Of a DNA stretch of 64,000 bases, positions 1 to 12,699 are shown piece after piece. The translations under genes were made by a program, and so were the position numbers. The first letter of the stretch is position 1. The number at the start of each line of letters is the position of its first letter. Origin of the DNA: Tetrastigma voinierianum (taxonomy: Eukaryota; Streptophyta; Magnoliopsida; Vitales; Vitaceae); assembly GCA_016808115.1 (NCBI GenBank), contig JAEQBH010007373.1, forward strand, positions 62,001 to 126,000. The letters are read 5' to 3'. The notes beneath the pieces are model-generated. The model saw only the letters and a list, made by a program, of their open reading frames with translations. It made no database searches and had not been told where the DNA came from.

Positions 1-795
1 CTACGACACCCTTAGCACGGCGCCCTTACTTGTTGCAATACATAACACTTGCCTGGAACCCTTCATGACCTTACTTAGGACCGTCGCCATCAGGCTCTTC
101 TCGGGATCAGGAGGTTCCGCCATGTTCCACAACATTGGCCTCGGATTCTATGGAAGTTCATCGCCTCTTCTCATGCACCTTTGTCTTCCCTATTCTCAAA
201 TCTCACCATCGTTTCCTCAAGTCTCATTCTCCGCTTTATGCTTTATAATTTTAATTCTTTTTCCAGGCTTGGCAATTTTTCAATAATTGCAATCACTTGG
301 AAGGATTCACTTAGAGACATCCCTTCATGTATGTTATACATCACTTGTAGATCTCGAATCAGTCACTCACTCTCGAATCAAGCATCTCAGAAGTTCAGAA
401 TTTTCCCACTACAAACTTCTCGAGCCCCATCCCTGGCCTTTGTACTCTTTCGGTCTAAGATCCCTTACTGGGGCCTTCATGCAGACAAGGCGTTAAATAC
501 ACATTATATAGTGTGGTCATTCAAAGTTATCTGTGATGTGAAGCGCACACAAGAAATCGCGATGCTTCCCATGCTCCACCACAAGAACCACTTGCTTATC
601 ACGATTTTCCTTCAATGCGGGAGCATCCTCTTGAAGGAAACAGACCAAATTCAAGGTGGTCAAGTAGAACAACATCTTTTGTTGCCACCTTGAATTTGGT
701 TCCATTGAACTTTTCCTAGCTTTCCAGACTCACTATCACACATAACAAAGCGCCAGGAGGGGCACCACAGCTGGGTGTAATCGCACATTCTATCG
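1..795 (-). pseudogene. Copia-A gag fragment (copy 1)
   Basis: On the minus strand, short open pieces match the copia Gag polyprotein at 49,088-50,047. The clearest is the N-terminal stretch around 517-705 with LFYLTTLNLVCFLQEDAPAL, a typical segment of Tork/Tnt1-like Gag. Gag forms the virus-like particle that packages element RNA in the cytoplasm. The zinc-knuckle region falls at the window edge and is only partly present (the CNKQGH-type motif is degraded at about 20-50). Stops and frameshifts interrupt it throughout, so this copy cannot be translated as it stands. Some of the breaks are absent from the other copy and may be sequence error. The start would lie near 790 by alignment with the ATG at 50,047. 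Confidence 0.75.
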
Positions 796-1592
796 AATCC
801 AAATTCTCGTTTGCACAAATAATAGTTAAATTAATAAAAAGGACTTGTGCCAATTGCCGAATAAAACCATCTTGAATAAAAGTGGCTACTATTCACAAAA
901 ACAGTATCTTAAAAATTAACAAATGTGACTTACCCAAATTATGAGTACAAATATATATTAAAACAAACAGATTATTTTTTTTTTTTTTTTTTTTTTCAGA
1001 ATACAGTATCTTAGCAGAATACAGTATCTTAAAAAAAATTCAATAAAATAATGGCTTAGCCAAATTCTGATCACAAATAAATATTTTTCGTATCACAAGA
1101 TCTTAAAAAAAAAATTGCTTAGCCAAACACCGAAAGCAAAAACAAATAAAATATATTTCAACCAAAACAGATTTTCGTTTCCAGAAATAACAATAAAACC
1201 AATATACCGACCTTGTCTGTATGTAAAAAATCAATAATAAACCAATAAACCACTACAGAAATAATCACAAATCAACTTATATATGCAAAGAAAATATTTA
1301 AAACTAAACAAGTCTAGTGCAGTAGATGTAATCCAGAAATCTAAAATTGCAGTAAAACTAAATAAAATGATATAATTGAACGGGTTTTTTTTATTTTTTT
1401 CAAACAAAAATGCAGCAAAGAGAAAGTGTTAGAGTAGAACGTTTCTTTCAAAAAAAAAACCAGAACAACGCCGTTGCAGCAGAAACAGAACAGAGCATTC
1501 TATATGCAGATTTTATGTAAAACGGAAAAACCAGAAAATAGTACTTTGTATGGGCAAACCAGAATAATACTCTGTAATCTGAATATGATTAA

Positions 1593-1715
1593 AGTGCAGC
1601 AGAAAAAATATTTTACAAAGGCAGCAGAAAAAAATATTTAGTAGCAGAAAATAATTTTACAGTGCAGCAGAAAAATAATTGTTTTACAGTACAACAGAAA
1701 AATATGGTTTTGCAA
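1593..1715 (-). repeat. CAGCAG-type tandem repeat in Copia-A leader (copy 1)
   Basis: Four to five degenerate units of about 25-27 bp are built on agtgcagcagaaaaa followed by a T-rich tail ending in ttttac. They lie in the untranslated leader between gag and the 5' LTR. The same array is cleaner at 50,855-50,985. Confidence 0.7.
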
Positions 1716-1762
1716 ACTTGAGCAAAATAATTAAACATACAGTGATTTAATTGTCTTAAGAA

Positions 1763-2449
1763 TGTTAGAAATTTTAGCACTGTTAAATATAACAATTCAT
1801 GTAGCAGATGAACATTTAACACTCTGCCATGCGAAAAACCGTAAAGTCGAACCTCGTTTGCATCAAGTCTCAGGTGAAGCATAGACACAATCTCCTTAAG
1901 ATAATTATTGCTCCCTCGCGTTGGTGCTTCTCGGGAAGTCTTTGGCAATTTGTTCCAGATGAAATGATCTCCCAACAATCAAAAAGCACTTCGTTTGTTG
2001 GCTATCGAACCGAACTGTTTGTAAAACTTTGTCTCTCTCTCGTATGAAATGAAATGAATGAATGTATGTAAAATTTGTATTTCAAAATGAGAGAAGGTGT
2101 GGTCTTATATAGACTTCGCCACACCGTTCTACAAACATGAAGTTGGAGGGTCATGTCTCGTCTCTACGAACACCATGACGCTTGGAAGGGCTAGGCCCTG
2201 CTCATGGTGAATGTACACGCTGGGTCACTGAGAAGATGCATCAGCCAATCTGGAACTACTTTCACTGTGATGTTTGGAGGCAATTTCTAATCACCCTTAA
2301 TGGTTTTGAACAAATTAATATATAATCTTCATCTCCTCATGGAGAAGAACACATTCCCATGTGGACCCACCGAAAAAGCTTTGTGGGATCCATTGTAATT
2401 TTAGCTCAAAGATAGCTAATTAATGTGCTCAAACCCATTTTTTCCAACA
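1763..2449 (-). repeat. Copia-A 5' LTR (copy 1), 687 bp
   Basis: On the plus strand it starts with TGTTAGAAATTTTAGC and ends with TTTTCCAACA, giving TG...CA ends. It matches 51,035-51,703 and 44,825-45,526 along its length. GTATG follows at 2,450. It should hold the element's promoter, read leftward. Confidence 0.88.
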
Positions 2450-2454
2450 GTATG

Positions 2455-4480
2455 TACTACAGAGCCAAAAAAATTTCTTTTATTTAGCGAGTCAAGCTTA
2501 GCCTCAATTGCTTGCTTCCATCTTATCTAGTCTGAGTGCTTTTGGCACTTTGCTATTGACTTTGGTTTTGTATCCAAATTATCATTCGAGATAGTAAGAG
2601 CAGTTGCAGAGGCAAATATGCCATCGACAATTGTAATAATTCTATTATATGTTTCTCCCAGATTCATGAAATTCATGGCAATTTCCATATTTACATCAAC
2701 TATATCCTCATCATTTCGAAATATTTTCGATAAGGTCATTGGTCCCACAACACTAGTATTATGATTATTTCTAGCAAGTGAAATGTACTAGGATCGGTCC
2801 TTCTTCAAGACAATCCTTCAAGAGGTCTCTGTATGATAGTAGTTTCATTAGATTTTAGTTTTCTATGGATTCTCATCTTTCGCATCGATAGGTCTCCACA
2901 CTTCCTGCTGAGGAGCATCATAAATATACTTGATCCTCGGGGGACCCACTCTCAGGGTGTGTCGGCAATGTGCACATGAGATTTAGTCATTCCTTTGTGG
3001 CTAGTAAATGCATCTAGTAGATTCCTTGCTAAATATTGCAAGTTAATTATCTTCTGAACTTCCAGCCAAATCACTAAGGAAGGATCTAAATATTGAAGAT
3101 CTTTACATTCCAGAAATTTCTCAACATTCATCGAATTTTTTGGTTCTAACCCCATTATGCTAGGAAATGATCTTCATCTAATATGTACCAATTTTACCGA
3201 GCTTATAAATTGATCCCGTTATGGGTTATAGCTATTTAAGAATGCACTGAGATTCAGCCAATATATATACTAGCCATGGCACATGGGAGGTACACTCGTG
3301 GTGGTGATATAGGAACATAGGACTCCGCATTAATTCAAAGTTCCGTAGATGGGAAATATTCGTTCTTTCGTCACGCACCATTTGTTGAATAATCATAACA
3401 CGCAGAGGCCGCATTTGAATTGTAGTAGCAAAGATGCAAAACCGCATGCCCCAACAAGATATAGGTAAGCTCAATGTTGTAACAACGGCCTAGCAATTAA
3501 TTGATGTGCTTAACCAAGTACTCATTAGACTGTCATTCCGTGTGGACGTATGAACCTTATGCTCCACTTTGATAGCGAATGCCATACAATAATCATCAAA
3601 TGCTTTTGATGTGAATTCACCGACATTATCCATTCCTGATGGGATTTAATTGATAATCAGAATCAAATTCTAAGTTCGATAAGTTTTGGCAATAAACTCG
3701 TAAATGCATTATTTCGCGTTGATAATAAACCCACATGAGTCCATCGAGTGGAAGCATCAATTAGGACAATGAAATATCAAAATGGTCCTGATGCTGGATG
3801 AATTGGTCCACATATATCTCCATGAAGCCTTTCAAGGAAAATAGGAGATTCTATTCCAACTTTAGTACGAGAAGGTCGTACTATGAGTTTTCCTTCTGCA
3901 CAAGCTTCACAAATAAATTTATTTATATAAGGGATTCTACTGCTTGGCATATTATGCCTAATAGAATTAGTCAAAATCCGACACATCATGTTTTTCCCAA
4001 GATGACCCAATTACTCATGCCATAATTTGAATGAATATGAGTCATTAAATTTTAAACTCATCGCAACATTGTGATGAGAAGGTCTGATGCATGTATAATA
4101 CAATCCGAAAGAGAAAAAGGGAACTTTTTCGACTATTTGCTTTCGCAATCCTATTGATCGAGTTATGAGGAGATATTCACATCATTTTCGCTTTGGTTTC
4201 AATGTGAAAACCATTCGACTGATGTCCTTAAAATTGAGAAGGGTATGTGTGGGATTGTGATATAGTGGAGCATCATTGATAATTAGTTTCATAATTCCAT
4301 ATGAAGGATTAGCTTAAGTTCTTCTGAGTCTCCCTCATTAAAACTACCATTTGTAAATTGTAGTAACACTCTCTTCTCGCTTAAAGGTGAAAGAATTTTC
4401 TCTATCTTTAAGGACGTGTGCAGAGAACTATCTACCAAGCACAATACCTCACCCTCTGCAGTGGGTTGTTATCCAGTGTT
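2455..4480 (-). pseudogene. Copia-B protease/integrase half (copy 1)
   Basis: This is the minus-strand Ty1/copia polyprotein broken into frames. From right to left: a protease region near 4,430 (CLVDSS); the GAG-pre-integrase and integrase start at 3,777-4,010, including the zinc-type stretch CEACAEGKL and the phrase LHGDICGPIHPASGPF; the later integrase region near 3,232-3,474 (KLPISCWGM-like, then an ISHLRNF block); a linker region at 2,952-3,155; and the first residues of the reverse transcriptase at about 2,470-2,520 (LNKR, FFGS). Integrase inserts the cDNA copy into the host chromosome. The polyprotein stops at 2,455, where Copia-A interrupts it; the missing RT/RNase H half is seen in the other copy at 43,440-44,819. 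There are many stops and no long frame. The family match to plant copia integrases is clear; the exact lineage is not. Confidence 0.85.
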
Positions 4481-7400
4481 TTTTATTCCATATATTTACA
4501 TTGTTCCTTAAAGAAGGGGTTATTTTCTTGCGAAAATAAGATGAACATTTTTGTCAAAATCGGGCCAAAAATTGATGAAGGGTCAGATTTCAACTTTTTG
4601 GGTTTTCAAAAAGTCATTTAATCAAATGACCCTTTCTGTTAATCACACTCGTGAACTGGACATGATATTTTGTGGTACTTCACCAAATCCTGTAACACAA
4701 CCAATCGCTTGTATCGAGATTATAGCGTGGGAGAGAAGTCCCAACGCGATATTCATCAACCGGAAACATCTCGCCCCTTCATTCCTTCTTATTCTAGCCA
4801 TGTCGCCTGCTTCCTTCCTCATAACTACATCCGTGTGTTTTCGTAAGAGCTGATGGAGGTAAATTTAGGTAAACATCATGACTTACAATAGATAAATGAT
4901 CACTAATCTATGGATAGAACTATTTTTCACGCATGTTTATGGAACTAGGAAGGTTGGAAGTGCAAAATCAAAGGATTTAATTGAACCATGTTCATATGCA
5001 AACCTTGAAATACTAATATGTTTATATAATTCTTGAACATACATGCCAAGCCTCTAAGCCAACCAAATTATTGGACCAATAGTATAATCCATACATTTAT
5101 TCATTCTTTTTACCTCCCTATCAACAGTAGTCAAAGCACCCCATCTATTCTAAAGAGCATGATAATTGAGTAGTGCAGAAAGAAATAAGATAAAGAAGAA
5201 TTATATAACATCATCATTCTACATAAACACAAACGAGAATGGTAGTCTTAGAATATCACATCAAAAAACTTCTACTGATCTATTACTTATCTATTTCATT
5301 ATTCATAGATCCAAATATACGACTGGAATCATCAATATGTAAACATATATAAAAGCGATCAAAATTTTGTCCAAATTGAAAGTCAGGTCAAAAATCAAGC
5401 ACAAATAGCATAAATATTCATGGCAATTTGGAAAAATATCGCTCTCACGGTGATGTGAGCACTTACAGCCGAGCAACATGTTGTAAAAATAAAGAAAAAA
5501 AAATGGATGTAAGCTATTGGAGGAAGAAAAAAATATGGACAAGAGAATTGTATTTGTTCGGATTGTATTACAAGGCCTAAGTGAGGCTCTTTTATAAGCT
5601 TTTGATACATATGTCTAGGAAAGCTTAAAAGTCCTTCATAATGGTCACCAGAAGCAAAACTATAATGACTATTATCTAAGAAAGTTGTATGTCCTTTATA
5701 ATGGTCAACATAAAGCATCCATAATAACCATTATCTAAGGCCTACTCAATCTTCCTGATAATCGATGAATCACTAACTTCAAGATATATCAAGTGAATAA
5801 TATACCTAATCGGCCAAGATATCGCCTAATGAATCTCAAGGCTCCATTGGATAAAACATGAAATCTTCCCGAGATTGAAGAGTCCCTTTTACATTCATGA
5901 ATCTATTTAGTAAAGTCCATACTCTTATATTTATAACATTTTCGTTATTATTGCGAATATTAAGTAGATAATGAGAAAATTTTCAAAATATTCAATAATC
6001 GAAAATCGTGATTCAATACATTTAAAGTATGAAATAAATTATGTGATTGAAATAATTTTCTTAAGTAATTAAATTATTAACTAATATATTGATAATTTAT
6101 TTTATTAAATTAATTTAAAATTTTAAAATAGTAGAACCTTATTATTATAGTAAGAATGTGAACACCTGTGAATTTGTATAGGTATAAGTTAAGGAAAATA
6201 ATAATGATAAAGAATTTGTATAGGTATAAATTAAGGAAAATAATAATGATAGGAATTTTTATAGGCATAAGTTAGGAAAATAATAATGATAATTCAATTA
6301 GCTAATTAATTAATTAATTTAATGAAATAGGGGTAAAAAGGTAATTTTCCTAATAGATACCCTAGATATAAATTGAAATAAAAAATAAAACTAGGACGAC
6401 GACTTTCTATCTAGGGCTCAAGAACAAATTTTCTAGCATCTTCCTTATTTTATTTTCTAGATTTAATGTAGATTCTTTAATCTTTTTCTTTCATTTTTAG
6501 ATGAACCCCGGAAGAAGTCGATTTAGATTTCACTATCGCTCTTTAAAAAAAGCAAATATAATAAGAATTGCGGTGTCATACTCAATTACTTTCTGAGTAT
6601 GAGAACGAAAGTATTTAAGGATAATTTTTAAAGAAAATAATAATAACAAACAGATAAATTTGAAAAGGCTGAATTTTGTATAAATATATGTATTTGATAA
6701 GTATTTAAAGATAGTGTATTTTGGCAAGTAAATATTTTATTAAGGATTGAGAATTTATTAGATAATAATATTTGTGAATAATTATTTAGCAATTAAATTT
6801 TAAATAAGACTGCTAATAATACTTGTTGTCAAGTATGATAATTGTTAGGTAAAATGCTAGATGAGTATTGTGTAATAATATAATTTGTAAAATATTATTA
6901 ATATTATTTCTTTCTAGTAAAAATTTAGTCTTCTGATAATATATTAAAAATAAAATAAATTATTAAAATAAGATCCGAAAAGAATGAGTTTATGCATTTG
7001 TAAAATCGCCTAATTTAAATAAGCCATCATTCAACAAAGCTTGTCAATATGTTCGAAAGTAACAAAAAAATCTATGTTGATAGAATAAACTTTATAAATC
7101 AAATTTTATAAAATATTCGTAAACTCATTAACTTATTATTATGAATTAAAACTTAAAATAATATCATTGTTAAGAATATCAAATTAGAAAGTTTTAAGAA
7201 TAAATAAAATGATGATAGTTACTTCCTTATTATTTTAAGAGAAATATTTCATTGAGGTGAAATTATCTCTAGATTAGCTCTTCAAAGCTTTGAGTTACTC
7301 CTTCGAGGTAAGGGATATTAATACGCATCTTTAAAAAGAAAATTGTTTGTTTTTGTACTTCATTTGAGGGTGAAAATTATTTTTAACTAAATTATATAAT

Positions 7401-10293
7401 TGATTATGAAAAAGTTTTACTTTTTTATTTATTTGATTATCCATGGATCAAAAAAGTAGTTTTGTATGATTGTACTTTTGAGATTTATTTTATTTATTAA
7501 AGAAAATGAGATAGCGATGTTTTGTAATTCAACTTCTTTGGAATGAAATATTCACTTGTTGTTCTACTACAATCTGAATAATAGCTGACACTATTAGGCC
7601 CTTGTCAATGAGAATAATAGTTGACCTCATCTCTTTGCGGCGAATGTAATTGATTTGAAGAAGTGTTTGGTTCATCCACCTTAAAAAGAACAATTTATGG
7701 CTAGCCACTCATTCAAAAGTCCCACGTATCGTGGCACCATTCGATTTTTCAGCCACTCGTATAAAATATATTTGAAATGTATTTGATTTTGACTGATATG
7801 AAAGTGTTTGAATCTAAATTTGATATAAAATTGCTCTCGACTGGCATTTGATATGAAACTGATTTGAATCGATGCAGAGTGTTTTCAAGTAAATTTCCTT
7901 GCTAATGTTCCAACTTATTTTTGAATCAAGTTGATGAAACATCTCCTATTTGTTATGGTATGATTGAAAACTTCTTTTGATTCATGAAAATGTATTAGTA
8001 TTTCTTATCGGAGCCTTTGCCTCACCATTCGTTGACATATTTTCTGTGTACTTTTAGTTTCATGGTGAGTGATGGTATATGTCGTGGATTCATCATTAGG
8101 ATTTGAATAGAACTTTATGTTTGGATCATGTTGAATTAATAAGTTCTATAGTTTATGTGGAAATGTTGGGTTTTAAAAGTTAATTGAGAAAGTCACTTGA
8201 TGATAACATTCGTTTTATATTAGTATAAAGTCAGATTGGGAGATCCCAAATATTGTTATATTTCGACAAATGAGGCGACATGTGTATAATCGAGATTTGA
8301 TATTTAGGAAGTAATTTTTTGGTTTCAAGATGAAATTTTGAATTTGAGATTTAAGGAATTTAGAAAGTTGTACATTTACTTGAACATGTGTTAGGTAATT
8401 TGACAAAATCTAGTTACAAGAAAGGTTAGTGTCGTTTCACACTTCAAACTCAAATGGCTTATGGTGGATTAATGCTATGCCCCTGTGGTGGGTCGGCATG
8501 ACAGCTATTATTATATATATTTAAGCAACTTCTTTGAAAAGAAAATTCACATTTTATATTTCAATATAAAAATTAAAAAAAGTAAATGTATAAATATAAA
8601 AAAATTAAAATTGAAATTATAATAAGTTTAAGATAAGTTAAATGATATATTTAAAATCACAATTTATTTAATTAAATATATAATTTTATTTTAATATCTT
8701 ATATCTTATATAATGATAATTAAATATAAAGATAATGCATGTATTAAAATATATTTTGTAGATATTATTATAGCTTTGAAATGAAAAATATATGAGGGTT
8801 TTTAGCCCATTACATTAAACAAGCTTTCTGTTCTTTTAAGTTTCCAAGTTTACTAGTGGGATACCTAGTATTTAAATTTTAATTTTTATTTTCCTTTATA
8901 TAAATAAATTTCCATCGCGGATAATGAATTCGTGAGTATGAGGGTAAAATTTAAGTCAATTTCAGACGCGATAATGAATTTCCGTGAGTATCAAGGCAAA
9001 ATTTAGGCGTTAAATTCAAAATTATGATAATTCAATGAATATGGCATTATATCAACAATATATCGCTACTTTTTTTATCGATTCGTGGAATTTCAAGTCC
9101 ATAAAGTGCAGGTTGTACATTCGATATATCGACGATTTTTCCAATATTTTCTATATTTGCTCCAACCGACTTTCACTGATGTCGTTCGTGAGGCCATCAT
9201 ATCCGATATATCCGATATTTTCATCTTGAAACATGCTCTTAGTAAAACATTGAAGGCCTCAACAAAATTTTCAATCATTGTCAATTTTAGGATTCGGGAC
9301 TCGATATAATAGGCTCAACCTTAATAAAGGGAAGGCCAAGTTTGGACCAACGAATTACATAGAAAATCAAAGCTGTGTTGGAAATCCTCGCCAAGAAACC
9401 AAAGCTCACTAGGTTCGCTGAGCAATATGACTTCGCATCAAAGTAGGCAAGAAAATAATAATCTGGGTAAATTTTCATTATAAATCAGCACAAGAAAAAA
9501 TATATAGTTTATTAAAAGAAAGTAATCCTAAGTTTTACAAAAATTTCAATTAAATAAAAATTTGCTTCCTATGACCGATTAAAATATAAGAGCCAGGAGG
9601 ATTATATTTAAGGGGTGGTGAAACCCAAAGCTCACCTAGTCCATCGAAAAACAGATATGTGCTCTTAAATGAAAACATACCTTTAAAAGATGTCATATAA
9701 GTTCTGTTTTTTTTTTTAAATGAGAGCACATGGATGCTGACTCCAAAAATTCAAAACCATGACCCAAAAATAGCCTGACTAAAAGATAAGTTCAGGAAAT
9801 TCTTCACAAATATTTTTAATTTTATTCTTAAAATAATAATATAAATATAAACGATAATTAAAAATAGTATTATATTCACTTATTTTAGATTTATTTTACA
9901 AACAAAATAATTAAAAACAGTATTACGAGTAGAATAATTTTTAAAACATGTTTATAAATATAAAAAATATATACAGTTAATTAAAAAAATTTCAAACTGC
10001 AAAACAAAATTTTATTTAATCAAACATTTTTGAACAGAACCTTAATATTTCCACAAAGCAATTGTAAATTATCACCTAATTTTTTTTAATTTACACACAT
10101 ACAAATGAATGAATGAATGTGAAAAGTGTCTGATTCAACCAGATCCAATTCTCCCTCCGACAGGGGGGCAGGGCTTGCTGGAATCCCTCAATCTTTCATT
10201 ATTCAGCAGAATCTTAAGAGAATAAAAATCAAACAAAAAACCACCAAATACACAAATTATAACAGAACAGAATAGCTTTTAGCCAGTATCACA
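4481..10293. other. AT-rich interval, no gene recognised (copy 1)
   Basis: I cannot name a gene here. 4,488-4,641 is almost base-for-base identical to 53,708-53,862, which contrasts with the scrambled flanks. At 4,620-4,860 the minus strand has short open pieces in both copies, without a convincing family. The stretch 6,100-8,510 has some features of a large gypsy LTR (TGTGAACACC near 6,163, a possible TATA at about 6,365, ACA-type end near 8,506), but the ends differ between the two copies and no target duplication is clear. 8,540-10,100 is very AT-rich. 10,140-10,215 is a conserved GC-richer patch that may be the 3' UTR of the host gene ending at 10,294. Confidence 0.5.
6170..6291 (+). repeat. 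Triple 41-42 bp tandem repeat (copy 1)
   Basis: Three units begin with gaattt(g/t)tataggyataa and end in ataataatgata, starting at 6,170, 6,212 and 6,253. The same array occurs at 57,423-57,543 in copy 2. Confidence 0.85.
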
Positions 10294-10373
10294 CTACTGT
10301 CTTCCCCTCCCACTCCTTGAACAGAATACGAGAGAGTGTCCCTCGTCAGTGGCATATTCAGAAGAAAGTAGAT
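10294..10373 (-). CDS. Host gene, last coding exon (copy 1)
   Basis: On the minus strand a TTTTCCCTGCAG acceptor is followed by an open exon that ends in TAG at 10,294-10,296. Taken from the first exon base, it completes the split codon left by the donor at 11,192 and then reads LLSSEYATDEGHSLVFCSRS, a few more residues, and stop. I do not recognise the protein, so its role is unknown. The exon is repeated at 61,505-61,581 in copy 2, where small indels change the frame. The agreement of splice phase across two introns in a row is the main support for a real gene rather than a chance frame. Confidence 0.55.
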
Positions 10374-11331
10374 CTGCAGGGAAAATAACAAACCAAAAAA
10401 GATGAGTACCTTTGCCACCTGACCTACTTGAATGAAATACGTCTGTCTGTCTTAACACCAAATCTCTTCAACAGAAACCCAATGAAGTTCTTTGAATTCT
10501 ATTCTAAGCTTAATAACAAGAACCTGTTTGTTTTTACATCATCCTAAATAGATGAAACAAACTTTTATTCGTTGGTAGCGCCTTATTGAAGTACAGGTGT
10601 ACCCACAACCATGTTTAAAGATGATTAAGAAGATCCATCATCATGGTGTATTATGCTGTTCGACGCTCTAAAAGGGAGCTGATACGACAATGAATTTTGC
10701 CAACAATCCCAGTGGTTTCTTTTTTTTATATAACATACCCAAGGCATGCATTGTGTAGCCTTCTTGCTTTTAGCAATAGCTTATATTAATGAGGGAAAGG
10801 AGATGATGGATATGTATTACAAAAAATAGGAGAATAGGTTTATTTGCACCCAGCTTTAATCTCAGGCATAGTATTCCACTAAAACACTGGTTTTCTTTAA
10901 CTTACTGGTTTTCTTTAACTCAAGCAACAAGAAAATCGATAATAATTTTTAAAATGCAATCCTATTTCGTCAGTCTCTCTTTATCATTTCTCACATCCTC
11001 CATATCAATTATTAGACAAAGTAATAAATAAATGTTTCAAAGAACTCCAGATTTATTGTTCCAAACAAATATGTATAATGCATTGCTGTATACATGATCA
11101 GAATTGTAGTTATGGGTTTTATTTTTCTTTCCAGAGACAATATAATTCAAGCAGAAATCAGTAAAAGGTCTTAACAGAAATGAAAACTCACCCCTAAAAG
11201 AGTCGACACAACTAGAATGATTCCCTGCTAACCAAGCAAGGGTCTTTCTAAATCAATGCTACTTTGATGGTAGCAACAAATCAGAGAATCTTCCACTTCT
11301 CCGCCGCGAACTGTGGTTGGTCAGAGAAGCA

Positions 11332-11336
11332 TATAT
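11332..11336. repeat. Copia-C target duplication, left
   Basis: TATAT directly before the TGTTAG start of the 5' LTR; the same five bases follow the 3' LTR at 18,176-18,180. Confidence 0.9.
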
Positions 11337-11806
11337 TGTTAGATTTTCATAAAGTGGGCTTTATTAATTGATTTATTAACTCGGATTTATTCGGTCTAAT
11401 TAATCGAGATTATTAGATTCTTAATAAACCATAATGGGTCAAGAAGTGTGTGGTCGAAAAGGTCCCTACTCAGAATGAGAGGGCCCGGTCGAACTCACAT
11501 ATAAAGAAGGCTCAAGTCCCCTCCCAAACCGTATGATACTTACTATCATTCTCACATACATATATTCTCGAGATTTTCTAACCAAGTGAGTAGGCATTCT
11601 CACGCAAGCCGTTGTCATCAAGGGGCCATTCTGGGAGAAGCGATTCGAGATTCGAGGTCGCTTTCTTTCGTTGTGTCTTCATCAATTCCGCATCAAGAAG
11701 ACATTCCATGTGGATTCCAAATCAGGTACATAATATCTATTCTCTCCATTAAAATTATGTTTTGTATTCTAACATGGTGATCTGTGTTAATTAACCATAT
11801 CCCACA
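11337..11806 (+). repeat. Copia-C 5' LTR, 470 bp
   Basis: Starts TGTTAGATTTTCATAAAG and ends CATATCCCACA. It contains a TATA-like catatataaag near 11,499 that would drive element transcription. It matches 17,715-18,175 throughout, with clustered small differences. Confidence 0.93.
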
Positions 11807-11808
11807 GC

Positions 11809-11820
11809 TGGTATCGAGCC
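11809..11820 (+). promoter_or_regulatory. Copia-C primer-binding site (tRNA-iMet type)
   Basis: TGGTATCGAGCC lies two bases after the 5' LTR. It differs from the usual copia site TGGTATCAGAGC by one missing A, so it would pair with the 3' end of initiator tRNA-Met. Confidence 0.85.
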
Positions 11821-12699
11821 AACTATGGATTAGAATTCAAAGCATATGAATCTAATATGTTTATTTGGTTTTCTTCAAATTGGGTATTCATTCAGCTTTG
11901 AGATTTCTACAAATCCAAAATTAAATTTTTTGCATATTTGAATCTACACGACGAGACGATCAGATCTGCAGTGGCACGTCACGGAGGTGGTCTGACGCTT
12001 CACCCTCTCTCTTCAAACTTCTTTCCTCCTCCTCCCCTCCTCCACTGCTTCCGCTACGCGCTACGCGTCCAAGACAATCTACAAGGTGGAAGGGACATGC
12101 GCTGATTCTGCCCTTAACTGTTTGTTTGGACACAAGATGAGACCTGGGGCTGATTCGACCTGGTTAAACCTGCCTGCCTCGATCCGTTTTGACTCCTTGT
12201 CAGCTTAGTGGATGCTCACGTGAAGCTCGAATGGTATGTCACGTGATTAATCTAATGCGGTACGCCACGGACGCCGGACGTGATCACGACGTCATGATGA
12301 CGTCATCCCTCGATCCTGCTCGATCCTGACCCTACCAATGCACAAAACACTCCAAACAAACGATGACGAATTCTGATATTGACTTGACCCTATTGACTGA
12401 ACCCAAGAAATCGTGTAAGATGCTACGCCACACGCTACAGCTCGTATGCGCCGAGGGCTGGTACAGGGTATTTCGGGCAATCTCGATATTCTGAACTTAG
12501 ACAAATTTCTACAATGCGGCATTCACTTTGCATGTTCAAGCTTTACAGATATGAAAATGCGTATAGAACCCTATGTACGCCTAGAAATTAGGGTTTTTTT
12601 ACTGTGACGGCATTTCTCTATGGTTTCTAAATACATATGGTAGCTAACATGCTATCACCGCATAAGGACCTGTAGAGCTCAAATTCATTGTCTATGAAT

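Larger units (their letters stand above)
1..2449 (-). mobile_element. Copia-A, right (5') end in copy 1
   Basis: This is the 5' portion of a minus-strand Ty1/copia retrotransposon cut by the window start. It contains the end of gag (1 to about 795), a roughly 1-kb AT-rich leader with CAGCAG repeats, and the 5' LTR (1,763-2,449). It is followed by GTATG at 2,450-2,454, the same right target duplication seen for the complete copy at 44,825-51,703. It sits inside Copia-B, whose reverse-transcriptase start resumes directly to the right. Confidence 0.88.

Noticed and set aside
181..693. Plus-strand open stretch of 170 codons (and its counterpart at 48,935-49,477)
   Set aside because: Both are antisense shadows of the Copia-A gag region, whose sense strand carries the zinc knuckle and other Gag motifs.
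6100..8510. Possible complete gypsy solo LTR in the shared AT-rich interval
   Set aside because: TGTGAAC start and ACA end can be proposed, but the ends differ between the two copies, no target duplication is clear, and no partner LTR exists in the window.
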